Source of the DNA: CAZYPH01 sp964649095
GTDB lineage: Bacteria; Bdellovibrionota; UBA1018; UBA923
Length of the DNA: 21,570 bases
Direction: 5' to 3'
Assembly (NCBI GenBank): GCA_964649095.1
Contig: CAZYPH010000030.1
Span: 1-21,570 of the forward strand
Below, piece by piece: positions 1-8,602 of the stretch. A program made the position numbers and the translations under genes. Numbering within the stretch: the stretch's first letter is position 1; each line of letters starts with the position of its first letter. Under the pieces are notes generated by a model that saw only the letters and a list, made by a program, of their open reading frames with translations, did no database searches and was not told the origin of the DNA.

Positions 1-1
1 C

Positions 2-739
2 TTTACTAGATATAAAAACATTCGAACCAAAGCCCAGGTCGAAACTATTTTTGAAGAAGCGGCCATCCACCACGATCTTATCGTGTACACCATTGTATCA
101 CCAGAGCTCCGCACACACATTGCCCACATCGCTGCTGAGAAAAAGGTCATGACTATCGACCTCCTCGGCCCATTACTGAATGCGATGGCGGCCTTTTTTA
201 ACTTAGCCCCGAAAGCGTTGCCTGGAATTTTTCATCAAGTAGACGACAAATATTTTAAGCGCATCGAGGCCATGGAATACACGATTAGTCACGATGACGG
301 GCGCGATCTTACCGACCTAGAAAATGCTGATATTGTTCTACTGGGCATCTCTCGAACGTCAAAAACGCCGCTATCGATGTATCTCAGCCACCAGGGTTGG
401 AAAGTGGCCAATATACCCCTCATTAAGGGCTTTGAGTTACCCGCCGAGCTTTTTAAAATCGATCAAAAAAAGATTATCTGTCTTACTATTAGCCCTGATG
501 AGCTTTCATCGATTCGCCGTGCACGACTTGAACGCCTGGGCCAAGAAGATGGCGGTGAGTACGCAAGTTATGAAAAAGTTTTAGAAGAAATTGAATACGC
601 CGATCAACTGTTCCGCAAAAACAAACGTTGGCCGGTATTTAACGTCACCGGTAAAGCTTTAGAAGAAACGGCTTCTGAAATTATCAAACTCATGGTGGTT
701 CGCGCACGCAACACCAGCCCCACCACAACACAAGCCTAA
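2..739 (+). CDS. ppsR: PpsR-like (DUF299) kinase/pyrophosphorylase, 5'-truncated
   Basis: This family phosphorylates and dephosphorylates a threonine of PEP synthase or of pyruvate phosphate dikinase, switching the enzyme off and on in the cytosol. The reading frame is open from base 2, so the true start lies upstream; the GTG at 83 is internal to family-like sequence (it encodes the V of VYTIVSPELR). About 246 residues are visible against roughly 270 in the family. The diagnostic P-loop-like segment GISRTSKTPLSMYL is present near bases 344-385, followed by the usual GWKVANIPL stretch and a C-terminal RWPVFNVTGKALEETA segment. The stop TAA at 737-739 is 13 bases before the likely ilvE start, suggesting cotranscription. 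The substrate dikinase is not in the window, so PEP synthase versus PPDK cannot be decided. Confidence 0.85.
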   Translation, partial: FTRYKNIRTKAQVETIFEEAAIHHDLIVYTIVSPELRTHIAHIAAEKKVMTIDLLGPLLNAMAAFFNLAPKALPGIFHQVDDKYFKRIEAMEYTISHDDGRDLTDLENADIVLLGISRTSKTPLSMYLSHQGWKVANIPLIKGFELPAELFKIDQKKIICLTISPDELSSIRRARLERLGQEDGGEYASYEKVLEEIEYADQLFRKNKRWPVFNVTGKALEETASEIIKLMVVRARNTSPTTTQA

Positions 740-752
740 GAAAGTGAGTATT

Positions 753-1715
753 ATGACAACACTAACCACACCCCAAAACACACAACGCTCCGTAGGGGCT
801 TCTGTTTGGTGGAATGGCCAATTTGTCGCAACAGCCGATGCCAAAGTGAGTGTTTTCACGCATACGCTGCACTACGGTCTGGGCGCCTTTGAAGGTATTC
901 GCTGCTATAAAACCCAGGACGGTCGCCTTGCCGTGTTTCGTTTAGAAGAACATATCAAAAGACTATTTGAATCTTGTAAAATTCTAAACATTACTATTCC
1001 GTACACCGAACAACAGATTTGCGATGCGGTTCTTGAAACGATTAAAAAATCTGGAATATCTGATAATATATATATACGACCTCTTGTATTTATTGGTGAC
1101 GGCCCCTTAGGCGTATTCCCGACTTTTACCCCTCCAGTCGAGACGATGATCATGACCTGGCAGTGGGGTGCCTATCTTGGAAAACAAGCGAAAGAACAAG
1201 GTGCTCGCGTTAAAATTGCTAGCTTTTCGCGCGGCTGGGTGAACTCTACGATGACAAAATCAAAAATGATTGGCGGGTATACGACCGGTATTTTAGCCAA
1301 AATGGAAGTCAAACGCGCTGGTTACGACGAGGCTTTGTTATTAGACGTCGACGGCTACGTAGCCGAAGGCAGTGGCGAGAATATTTTTTTCTACCGCAAA
1401 GGGGTTTTAAAAACGACACCACTAACGTCGATTTTAGAGGGCATCACGCGTGAAACGATCATGCAACTAGCGCGTGACCAGGGCCTTAAAGTCGAGGAGG
1501 CGCGTTTTACACGCGACGAACTGTACTGTGCCGATGAAGTGTTTTTTACCGGCACAGCGGCTGAGATCACACCCATCCGCGAGATTGACGACCGCCCGAT
1601 TGGCACCGGTCAGCCAGGCCCTATTAGCAAACGTTTAAGCGCCCTATATCAAGATTTGGTAACCGGCGGTTCGGTTAACCAGAGCCGTTACGACCACTGG
1701 TTAACCTACGTTTAA
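753..1715 (+). CDS. ilvE: branched-chain amino acid aminotransferase
   Basis: This is a class IV PLP-dependent aminotransferase that interconverts valine, leucine and isoleucine with their 2-oxo acids using glutamate/2-oxoglutarate. From the ATG at 753 it has 320 residues, close to the usual 300-340. Visible motifs are HYGLGAFEGIR near residues 40-50, the Schiff-base lysine K171 in TKSKMIGGY, and EGSGENIFF near 205-213, which binds PLP. A GTG at 744 is also in frame, but I prefer the ATG because AAAGTGAG lies about five bases upstream of it and nothing useful precedes the GTG. It sits just after the DUF299 gene on the same strand. The last codons overlap a 10-bp inverted repeat (1673-1706). 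D-amino-acid aminotransferase and aminodeoxychorismate lyase are related folds, but the motifs favour IlvE. Confidence 0.92.
   Translation: MTTLTTPQNTQRSVGASVWWNGQFVATADAKVSVFTHTLHYGLGAFEGIRCYKTQDGRLAVFRLEEHIKRLFESCKILNITIPYTEQQICDAVLETIKKSGISDNIYIRPLVFIGDGPLGVFPTFTPPVETMIMTWQWGAYLGKQAKEQGARVKIASFSRGWVNSTMTKSKMIGGYTTGILAKMEVKRAGYDEALLLDVDGYVAEGSGENIFFYRKGVLKTTPLTSILEGITRETIMQLARDQGLKVEEARFTRDELYCADEVFFTGTAAEITPIREIDDRPIGTGQPGPISKRLSALYQDLVTGGSVNQSRYDHWLTYV
1673..1706 (+). terminator. 10-bp inverted repeat at the ilvE 3' end, possible terminator
   Basis: GGTTAACCAG (1673-1682) and CTGGTTAACC (1697-1706) are perfect reverse complements separated by 14 bases. The repeat ends seven bases before the ilvE stop codon and lies in the convergent gap with the VWA gene. 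No uninterrupted T-run follows, only TTTAATTT, so a Rho-independent terminator is possible but not typical. Confidence 0.4.
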
Positions 1716-1740
1716 TTTCACATTATAGTGGATGAACTAC

Positions 1741-4365
1741 TTAGCGCGCTGCCGGGCGTGGGCAGTTCGCAGTAGCCGCGCTCACTTCAAACAACATCCT
1801 GCTCGAAGCCGCTTCTTTCACCGCTTTTAAGAACCGTGAGCTATCCGCAATGGCTGCAATATTTTGATTGATTGTTGCACGCTCTAGCCTGAACGACTCA
1901 CACGCTGCAGTACGTTGATCACCTTGAGCCGATGCAAACGTAGCCACAAGCTGATGCGTTCGGAATAAGTGCGTCAACGCGGTACGCTCGGCCGAACCTG
2001 CTGGTGCTGCGTTCATCAAACTCTCGATTTGAGCAAAACGCGCCTCACTTAAAGTCTGAGTCAAGAGACCAGCCTCACGCAATTCCGTGTGGTTCACTTC
2101 GTCAGTGCGCTCTACGACTTCCGTACCTGTTGGGTGATCAACACCTTCGGTGCGTAAGAATCTAAAGAGGCGACGAGTTATCGATTCATTAGCCTGACCA
2201 ACGCTTTCAGAATTCGTATTCGCCCAGTTCACAAACTCAGCAAAATTGCTGCTGTTCACAGCCGCCATACGCGACGCGATTTCCGCACGACGTACGCTGT
2301 CTTCACGCAGTGGCGTAGACTGAGCTGCTACAGTTGCAGCCTGTGGCGCCCCGTCGCGGCCATATCGAACAATAAAGGTTCGAGCATCGTAGGTATCTAC
2401 AACAGAACCACGAATCGTTAACTCACGTGTTTCGGCATTAAACGCGTACTCTGCCGGCGTCAAATCACGAGCAGCGCCATCCGTTCCGCCAACACGCATG
2501 CCTACTGAAATAATACGGTTCGCATTACGCTGTGCCAGACTAAACGTACGGTCCGTACGAACCTGTGTGAATGCAGCCACAGCCTGGCTAAGTGATGCCG
2601 CTACGGTAGACGATCCTAACACACTGATTCCAGACGATTGTCGAGCCAATGTAGAAAGACCATCGGCGCCGAGAGTGGCTTGAACCGCCTCGTTATTACT
2701 ACCGGTTGTCGTATTAAAATTCACAACGTTTACCTGTAAACGCCCCCCCAAACGTGTGCGCAACGCTTGCAGTGCCGACTGCGTAACCGATGCTGGTGTG
2801 CCATCGGCCTCGTCGCGTAAGACGATAACCACAAGGTCGTCGCCACGCTCCATCAATTGATCAAAGTTATTAATCAACGCCTGGGCATACTGCTCATCAG
2901 GGCTACCTTGTAGTGAAAACACGGTTTGTAATGCTACGTTAAACTGCCCTGCAAATTGTGGATTGTTTGTAGCGGACAACACAACCGATCGGCCAGCACC
3001 GTCTAGAGCATGCGACGTGACTTGCACCGATTTCGGATACGGCAACGCCTGAACCGTGTTCAACAAACTAGGCATAATCGCGCCCGCGGCCCTAAAACCA
3101 GGTCCACGCATCGACGGCGAATTATCTAAAAGAAACACGAAACGTAACGACTTTTGAGTTTCAACCGTTTCACTGTCCACACTCGCCACACACTGATTTT
3201 CAGCATTTCGAGTGTATTCATGAAACTCACCACGATCGATCGCTGCTTGTTGGCGCGCTGGGGTACAAGCGTTTGAACCGTTAGTCAGACCTTCAACACC
3301 ACCATTACATTCAATTAAAAAGTTACGATCGGCTTCTGTTAGACAAGAATTTTCACACGAATAATACTCGTGCAACGCACGACGGAACATCGCTGCACTT
3401 TCGGCTTGCAACTGAGCGTCTGAACTATCGGTCTCAGCACTCTGAACACTACTACGATAAGGCCGTGTTACCGCCAAGAAACGATCAATACACGCACCAC
3501 TCGCTTCTAACGGACTTGGTCGTATAGTGCGGTTCGTGCGTTGAATTTCACCTTCCACCAATTCATCTCGAAAACTAACCTCGTGGCCATTGGCATGACG
3601 ACGCACACTACTGCCACCACTCGCATCACCTGTGCCCTGATACTCAGAATCGCGACCTACCGGCGGTGCGATACGCACTGGGTTACGCTCTTGCAAACCA
3701 CCACCAGCGCCACTAGCACGCGCCTCAGTCGCCTCCGATGGCCGATCAATCGAACTAGGACGGACAATGGGACCTCGTGGCGTCATCTCGATATTACCTT
3801 CAGGCGTCGCGGCTACTGTGCCACCTTGTACGTTTGTAATCGGATCGGCTTGGGCTTCGACTAATGCTTGATCGAAGTTACGATAGTCGGCTACCGCACA
3901 GTCACGATGTCGGGGTTCAAATATACAGAAAGCATTATTCAAAAGTTGTGTACGCTGGGCAGCGTTCATGGCCGAAACTTGCTGGTTGGCCTCAGTCGTA
4001 CAAGCGTTTCGTAATGCCGTTTCGCGTGTATTGGTTTCGCGTGCACCGGCGTCGGCAATACTCACAAAACCTGCAGCCGTGCGCTGTTGTCGGGTCATGG
4101 CACCCAAAACACAACTTGCTTGAGCCTGTAAACGTGTACGTTCCAGAATGTTAGAGGGCGCCGCACGTCGCGGCGCATCCTGATTCACACCTGCGGCGAT
4201 TGCGGGGTCTACTACCGTTTGACCACACTCAGGATCGGTACAACCTCTATCCGGACGAAACTGGCGCTGCGCAAAGGCGGCCTCAGAAACAACCAACGAC
4301 TGGCCTGTTGCGGCTAAAATAGCTACCAGTGTCAGACTTTTAAAACGATTTAACGACCTTTGCAT
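1741..4365 (-). CDS. exported von Willebrand factor A domain protein
   Basis: A protein of 874 residues with an N-terminal signal peptide: basic start, hydrophobic stretch at about 10-26, and probable cleavage after A32 (AFA|QR). Residues 33-400 are low in recognisable domains but contain many cysteines (for example 42, 47, 85, 122, 147, 156, 337, 341, 353, 367, 392), which suggests disulfides outside the cytoplasm. A VWA fold runs from about 405 to 600. Its metal-site motif DxSxS is D414-N-S-P-S418, and a second acidic cluster RDEADG at 517-522 follows a hydrophobic strand. The C-terminal part is alanine/arginine/serine-rich and not recognised. An AAGGGA-like site precedes the ATG. VWA domains usually mediate metal-dependent protein binding; the partner is unknown. 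The gene is convergent with ilvE and divergent from the lipoprotein gene at 5081. Confidence 0.8.
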   Translation of the reverse strand: MQRSLNRFKSLTLVAILAATGQSLVVSEAAFAQRQFRPDRGCTDPECGQTVVDPAIAAGVNQDAPRRAAPSNILERTRLQAQASCVLGAMTRQQRTAAGFVSIADAGARETNTRETALRNACTTEANQQVSAMNAAQRTQLLNNAFCIFEPRHRDCAVADYRNFDQALVEAQADPITNVQGGTVAATPEGNIEMTPRGPIVRPSSIDRPSEATEARASGAGGGLQERNPVRIAPPVGRDSEYQGTGDASGGSSVRRHANGHEVSFRDELVEGEIQRTNRTIRPSPLEASGACIDRFLAVTRPYRSSVQSAETDSSDAQLQAESAAMFRRALHEYYSCENSCLTEADRNFLIECNGGVEGLTNGSNACTPARQQAAIDRGEFHEYTRNAENQCVASVDSETVETQKSLRFVFLLDNSPSMRGPGFRAAGAIMPSLLNTVQALPYPKSVQVTSHALDGAGRSVVLSATNNPQFAGQFNVALQTVFSLQGSPDEQYAQALINNFDQLMERGDDLVVIVLRDEADGTPASVTQSALQALRTRLGGRLQVNVVNFNTTTGSNNEAVQATLGADGLSTLARQSSGISVLGSSTVAASLSQAVAAFTQVRTDRTFSLAQRNANRIISVGMRVGGTDGAARDLTPAEYAFNAETRELTIRGSVVDTYDARTFIVRYGRDGAPQAATVAAQSTPLREDSVRRAEIASRMAAVNSSNFAEFVNWANTNSESVGQANESITRRLFRFLRTEGVDHPTGTEVVERTDEVNHTELREAGLLTQTLSEARFAQIESLMNAAPAGSAERTALTHLFRTHQLVATFASAQGDQRTAACESFRLERATINQNIAAIADSSRFLKAVKEAASSRMLFEVSAATANCPRPAAR

Positions 4366-5080
4366 GATTCATCCCTTCAACACTTCGAAACAATACGGAA
4401 ACAATACTTCAAAATAGAAACCTGAAATAAACTCAAGGTTATATACATCAAAAACAGTGCCAACTACGCAGCTTATAATGCATAGCGTAAAAATGAGTTA
4501 TTTTAAAGGTTTAGAAAATAGTACTTGGCTGCCTTTCGACAACCAGAGGCGCTCTGCAACTGTCAAAACGTTGAGCAGTAGCAAATTGTCTAAACAGAAA
4601 TGCAGGGCCGGTATGCTTGGTTGTTCGGACGACCATTTTACATTTTTTGTCAGAGTACCGTTCGCATTATTTTGCTCTGCGGGAGAGTATTTTAAATCTA
4701 ACGTGGTCTTGTTTTTAAAACGACAATTTCAGAAATCTTCGTTTGTTTTTTGTCCAAAGAATATAAAGAATTTCCTATATTTATCCAAGCCCAGCAACCA
4801 ACGAAAACAACCGTCTCCGTTTTCATTTTTTTTACTGTGGCACTGGTATTTTTTTAAGCGCTTTACACTATAAATGCGCTCGTCAGAATCGTGCACTAAT
4901 CGTTCGAGGCACCGTCAGGTCTTATGATAGGTTTGTTTGGCTTAAAACTTGCTTAGCCCCTTTAAGGGTACACGCGTGAACGATTCGGTGGTAAAGAATC
5001 ACTGTAGCGATCAGTAACTTCAACGTTCTGAGAACTGCGTGGAACAGGTTTTTTGTGATTTTTGTAAGTAGGAGTCAGTA
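4366..5080. other. 715-bp divergent intergenic region, AT-rich, no convincing gene
   Basis: The region separates the divergent VWA and lipoprotein genes and must carry both promoters. Visible elements are a TATATA-like -10 candidate for the minus strand near 4441, TATAAT at 4473-4478 and TATGAT at 4923-4928 on plus, the palindromes CCCTTTAAGGG (4955-4965) and CACGCGTG (4972-4979), and short hairpins at 4982-5000, 5001-5015 and 5025-5035 just ahead of the lipoprotein gene. A 138-codon open frame (4457-4873) begins with an unsupported GTG and has the low-complexity, T-rich composition expected of noncoding DNA. I do not call it a gene. Confidence 0.6.
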
Positions 5081-6064
5081 ATGTCGGCACAACGTTTTCA
5101 AGGCGCACTTAAATTTTCTACCGCCTTTATTATTTCTTTAGCACTAGGTACGGGTTGTACTGGCCGAGGTATCGGCGGCGGTCGTTTCGTGACCGAGCCT
5201 GATGCGGCTACTCCACCAGCTACGGTGGCTTTGAACCCTGTGGTTCCAGCACCGCGTATCTGTTTTGAAAACTTTGATATCCCAACGCGTTTACACGCCT
5301 TGACGTCGCAAGAGATGCAAACACTGCGTTCGGATAGTTCGTCATTACCGTATCAGGTTTCACCAGCTTCGACAGAAGCGGCAACGCCACTAGAGATGTC
5401 AAACCGTCCCGTTTTATATACATTAGACAGCGGCCCGCAAATTAGCCGCGCCCAAGTGGTCTTTAGAGTGTCGATGGTGTTACCAGCCCGCAGCACCATT
5501 CAAGCAGAGTCGTTCAACCCGACCATTCGTTTGAATGTACAAAAACATGATGCCGATAGTGCCGAACTTGCAGAAGCTATGTGCCATATCGAATCGCGCA
5601 CCTGTTCAGGTGCTGCATTTCTAAATGACGACTGGACTTCAGCACGTAACGCAAGCTTCTTTAACGGCCGCCAAGACCGCGCCAATAATTTTTTTCAAGA
5701 TCAGATGACAGGCCTTGTACGTGGCGGCAACACTCAAAACGTCGACGGTACGGTAGTATTGCCATTGCGACAGTTGTTGGCTAATGGCTCTACAGCACTC
5801 ACAGGTACAGAGTTAGTAGAATTAATCTATGGCAACGCTAGCCCGACGGAGCCTGTGCGACGCACGTGGACGTTTGCTATCTTAGACAACGTGAACGTAC
5901 TCAGTAGTGGCAGTAGTGCTACAGCATCTTTACAAGTAGATGCTTGCGCACCGGACGCCGCCGACTACCGTGAACGCATTCAAGCCATTGTAGAAAACCG
6001 CCCGGTAGTGCGCACGTCGACATCGGTGTCGTCAACGCCGGTGGTCACGACTTTAAACCAATAG
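5081..6064 (+). CDS. probable secreted protein or lipoprotein, unknown function
   Basis: A protein of 327 residues with a basic N-terminus and a hydrophobic stretch (about residues 12-23) ending in LGTGC with Cys26. The position is right for a lipobox, but G at -3 is not canonical, so it may be a lipoprotein or simply an exported protein. After the cysteine comes a flexible Gly/Pro/Ala-rich linker, then a body of about 270 residues in which I recognise no family; it contains a few cysteines (in CFENF, MCHIESRTC and DACAP). The start is well supported by AGGAG at 5070-5074, seven bases before the ATG. It is transcribed alone, away from the VWA gene, and a shared envelope role is only a guess. 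A 130-bp fold-back sequence lies downstream. Confidence 0.7.
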   Translation: MSAQRFQGALKFSTAFIISLALGTGCTGRGIGGGRFVTEPDAATPPATVALNPVVPAPRICFENFDIPTRLHALTSQEMQTLRSDSSSLPYQVSPASTEAATPLEMSNRPVLYTLDSGPQISRAQVVFRVSMVLPARSTIQAESFNPTIRLNVQKHDADSAELAEAMCHIESRTCSGAAFLNDDWTSARNASFFNGRQDRANNFFQDQMTGLVRGGNTQNVDGTVVLPLRQLLANGSTALTGTELVELIYGNASPTEPVRRTWTFAILDNVNVLSSGSSATASLQVDACAPDAADYRERIQAIVENRPVVRTSTSVSSTPVVTTLNQ

Positions 6065-6198
6065 GCGGGTGAACTATTGAGTCGTCCCGGAAAGACCTAC
6101 TTCTTGAGCTCTGGATGCGACAAGTCAGTAAAAATTTAGATTAAAAATCTGCAAGAAGTTTCGTGATATGCTTTAAAAGCTTGCAAGTTTTTGGTTAT

Positions 6199-6328
6199 TA
6201 GTTCATCCGCAAAAAGGTCCAGATGCGCGAAGCAAACGATTTTCCCGACCAAAGCGACCGAGGTGGTCGCTGCGGGAGCGGGAAATCGCTTTGCGACAAA
6301 GCAGATGGGCCTTTTTCCGGATGAACTA
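6199..6328. repeat. 130-bp imperfect fold-back (nested inverted repeat)
   Basis: Outer arms at 6199-6220 and 6307-6328 match as reverse complements at 20 of 22 positions; one of the two differences would be a G-U pair in plus-strand RNA. Inner arms at 6232-6247 and 6279-6294 match with two single-base bulges. The core is a perfect 7-bp stem, AGCGACC (6253-6259) and GGTCGCT (6265-6271), around the 5-base loop GAGGT. The whole structure fills the convergent gap between the lipoprotein gene and hldA and ends two bases before the hldA stop. It could act as a bidirectional terminator, an RNA 3'-end stabiliser, or be a non-autonomous repeat element. Confidence 0.75.
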
Positions 6329-6329
6329 T

Positions 6330-7346
6330 TTAGTGGCGGAGTAGTTTTGTGCGCGCGGCACAGTACTCCGCCAACTCTTTCCGATCCACCGTCGCCGTGC
6401 CCCGCTTACCTACTTCAATGCCCGCCGCCGCATTCGCAATATAAGCAGCCTCAGGTAATTTGGCTTGGCTCACAAGACTCAGAGCCAACGCCGCAATCAC
6501 CGTATCACCAGCGCCCGATACATCGAACACCTCTTGAGCAAAGGTTGGAATATAGGTCACTAATTTTGGACGGGCTTTTTCAAACAGCGCCATTCCATCT
6601 TTACCGCGGGTAATAATGGCTACGTCGGCGTTAGTTAATTCTAACAAACGACGCCCCGCACGTTCGAGACTTTGTTCGTTGGTAATTTCAATTCGAGTTA
6701 AGGCCTCGGCCTCTAAAACGTTGGGTGTGATCACGGTACAGTCTTGATACAGACTGGCTGGGCTATTGCGATTCGGGTCGACCAAAACGGGCACGTTTCG
6801 ACTGCGGGCCTCAGCAATTACGGTTTGCGATAACGATGACTGCAAAAGCCCCTTAGCGTAGTCTTCAATAATAACGGCATCGGCTTTGGCTAAGGCTGCC
6901 AATAGTTTTTTTAACAACGCCTTGTGCAAGGCTGCCGAAAGCACGAGTTTTGATTCATGGTCAACACGGCAAACCTGTTGAGATTCGGCAATAACACGTT
7001 CTTTTAGTGTCGTTGGGCGCGTGTCATCGACCACTAAATAGTCTTCTGAAATCGAACTCTTCTTAAGCAACGCACGAAAGTCGCGTGCCGCAGTATCATG
7101 CCCAATGACCGAAACTAATAACGGCGAACCACCAAGAGCGGCAATATTGTCGGCTACGTTTGCGGCAAGCCCCAACTTTAAATTAGTCTCTGTCACTTCG
7201 ATGATCGGAATAGGCGCCTCGGGTGAAATGCGGTGTACGCGACCTATGGTATATTTATCAACCCCCACATCGCCCAAAACCAGAATGCGTTTTTTGGAAA
7301 AGTTTTTGAGCAGCGCCGACAATCTTTTTTGAGATAACGATTTCAT
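6330..7346 (-). CDS. hldA: D-glycero-beta-D-manno-heptose-7-phosphate kinase (RfaE domain I)
   Basis: This PfkB/ribokinase-family enzyme phosphorylates C1 of heptose 7-phosphate in the ADP-heptose pathway that feeds LPS inner-core synthesis. The 338 residues correspond to the kinase half only of bifunctional E. coli HldE (477 residues). Typical segments are ILVLGDVGVDKYTIGRVHRI near the start with ISPEAPIPI following, the substrate region LGLAANVADNIAALG, and the PfkB signature VSGAGDTVIAALAL near residues 275-289, which holds the catalytic Asp. The ATG overlaps the stop of the upstream glycosyltransferase gene in an ATGA (7343-7346), so translation is probably coupled. No adenylyltransferase domain is attached, so a separate hldC is expected elsewhere. 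Other PfkB sugar kinases are possible, but the N-terminal motif and the neighbouring GT9 gene favour HldA. Confidence 0.9.
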   Translation of the reverse strand: MKSLSQKRLSALLKNFSKKRILVLGDVGVDKYTIGRVHRISPEAPIPIIEVTETNLKLGLAANVADNIAALGGSPLLVSVIGHDTAARDFRALLKKSSISEDYLVVDDTRPTTLKERVIAESQQVCRVDHESKLVLSAALHKALLKKLLAALAKADAVIIEDYAKGLLQSSLSQTVIAEARSRNVPVLVDPNRNSPASLYQDCTVITPNVLEAEALTRIEITNEQSLERAGRRLLELTNADVAIITRGKDGMALFEKARPKLVTYIPTFAQEVFDVSGAGDTVIAALALSLVSQAKLPEAAYIANAAAGIEVGKRGTATVDRKELAEYCAARTKLLRH

Positions 7347-8602
7347 CTTAACGATAACTGTAAAACTGCCTCGACGACTTCGTCGACTGAAAGTTTATTA
7401 CTACCGGACTGGTAAAACATACGATCGATACAACGGAACTCGCGACACACATTCCCGGCACAATGAAATTTTTCTGGGCATTTTACCTGCGGCACAAAAA
7501 TACGATGCTGCTCAGGTGCATCAGGCCGAAACGGTGACCAACGCGTAGGCGACTGCACGAGAACGGGGCTAAAAAATGAGACTGTACGCGTTCCCACCGC
7601 AGCCGCGACATGCAATGGGCCCGTACTCGGAGCAATTAGGCACGATGCCTCGGCTATTAAAGCGGCATAACGACGAAGCTCTATCGACGAGAACAAATAC
7701 GAGGGAACCTGTGCTTCACGGCTGATCTTTTGAACTACTTCGACGTCATCTACCCCGCCGGTAATTAAAACGGCTTTTTGGCTATGAACGCTTAATTTTT
7801 TTAAAATTTCTATATATATATCATTACTAATATTTAAAGCAGAGCCCCTCATGCCAGGATGGCAAAGAATAAAACCTTTATGCGATAATCTAGCAGTGGG
7901 GTCTGCCCGTTGTAGCTCACGTTCAATAAACTGCCGCGCGGCATTGCGTTCATCGAGCGACACACAAAGTCGGCTTACATACTGTTTTCTTGATGTAACT
8001 GCTTCGAGAATTGATTGGCTTGCACTCTCAGACATGCCGGCTCGGATTGTTAGTCTTTTTAAAAATGCCTTGGCCAGTTGTAGATTATATTCGGCCTCGT
8101 TGACTAAACTGCGGCTTCTAGACTGCCTCACGCCCCTATGTAGAAAAAAATAACTACTTAACTTCGAGTAAGGCCCAAAACAAAAAACCTGCTTACGCCG
8201 AAATGTCTGAACAAGGCGGCGATTGTACTGGAAAAATAGGGCTACGCCACGGTTAAAATCGAAGTGCGCTTGAGATGACTTCGGTGGGTTTGGTTTTTGG
8301 AGTTCGCTTGCAGCGGTCAAAAGCGTGTCGGTTGTTAGCGTTTTTATAGGCGTCGATTGTTGATCATCAGAAAAAGTATGTTTGAGAAATAAGGGAGCCA
8401 CAACAGGGTTTAAGACCAAAACGATTGGGGGATTGTAGGTCTGCGATGGATCAAAACGCGTCGACCACTCGACAAAAAAGTCATGCACCAACTGAAATGC
8501 TGCTGTGGTCAGTACTGTGTCACCAATACGATCCGGGCGCACAAGAAAAATGGGCGTATCGGGCGGTTTGGGAACGTTATTTATTGAGGCCGCTTTGGTC
8601 AT
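7343..8602 (-). CDS. glycosyltransferase family 9 (heptosyltransferase-like)
   Basis: GT9 enzymes transfer heptose from ADP-heptose to the LPS inner core at the cytoplasmic face of the inner membrane. The 419-residue protein has the GT9 N-terminal signature FLVRPDRIGDTVLTTAAFQL (about residues 19-38) and the C-terminal donor-site region: ILCHPGMRGSALN, KAVLITGGVDDVEVVQ, then CLIAPSTGPLHVAAAVGTRT. A Cys-rich tail (CPEKFHC, CREFRC) is common in this family. It is somewhat longer than WaaC/WaaF (about 320-350), with extra sequence in the N-terminal half. It overlaps cmk upstream and hldA downstream by four bases each (ATGA). Coupling to hldA supports heptose as donor; the acceptor cannot be read from sequence. 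Confidence 0.88.
   Translation of the reverse strand: MTKAASINNVPKPPDTPIFLVRPDRIGDTVLTTAAFQLVHDFFVEWSTRFDPSQTYNPPIVLVLNPVVAPLFLKHTFSDDQQSTPIKTLTTDTLLTAASELQKPNPPKSSQAHFDFNRGVALFFQYNRRLVQTFRRKQVFCFGPYSKLSSYFFLHRGVRQSRSRSLVNEAEYNLQLAKAFLKRLTIRAGMSESASQSILEAVTSRKQYVSRLCVSLDERNAARQFIERELQRADPTARLSHKGFILCHPGMRGSALNISNDIYIEILKKLSVHSQKAVLITGGVDDVEVVQKISREAQVPSYLFSSIELRRYAALIAEASCLIAPSTGPLHVAAAVGTRTVSFFSPVLVQSPTRWSPFRPDAPEQHRIFVPQVKCPEKFHCAGNVCREFRCIDRMFYQSGSNKLSVDEVVEAVLQLSLR

Noticed and set aside
2498..4154. Open frames on plus opposite the VWA gene
   Set aside because: They are antisense to a gene with a signal peptide and a clear VWA motif, and their translations are Arg/Thr-rich with no motifs.
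4838..4854. TGGCAC followed by N5 and T-rich bases, resembling a sigma-54 -24/-12 promoter
   Set aside because: The essential GC of the -12 element (TTGCW) is missing; only the -24 half matches.
4457..4873. A 138-codon open frame on plus in the VWA-lipoprotein gap
   Set aside because: GTG start with no ribosome site, T-rich low-complexity composition with many Phe/Ser/Lys codons, and no recognisable motif; best explained as noncoding.
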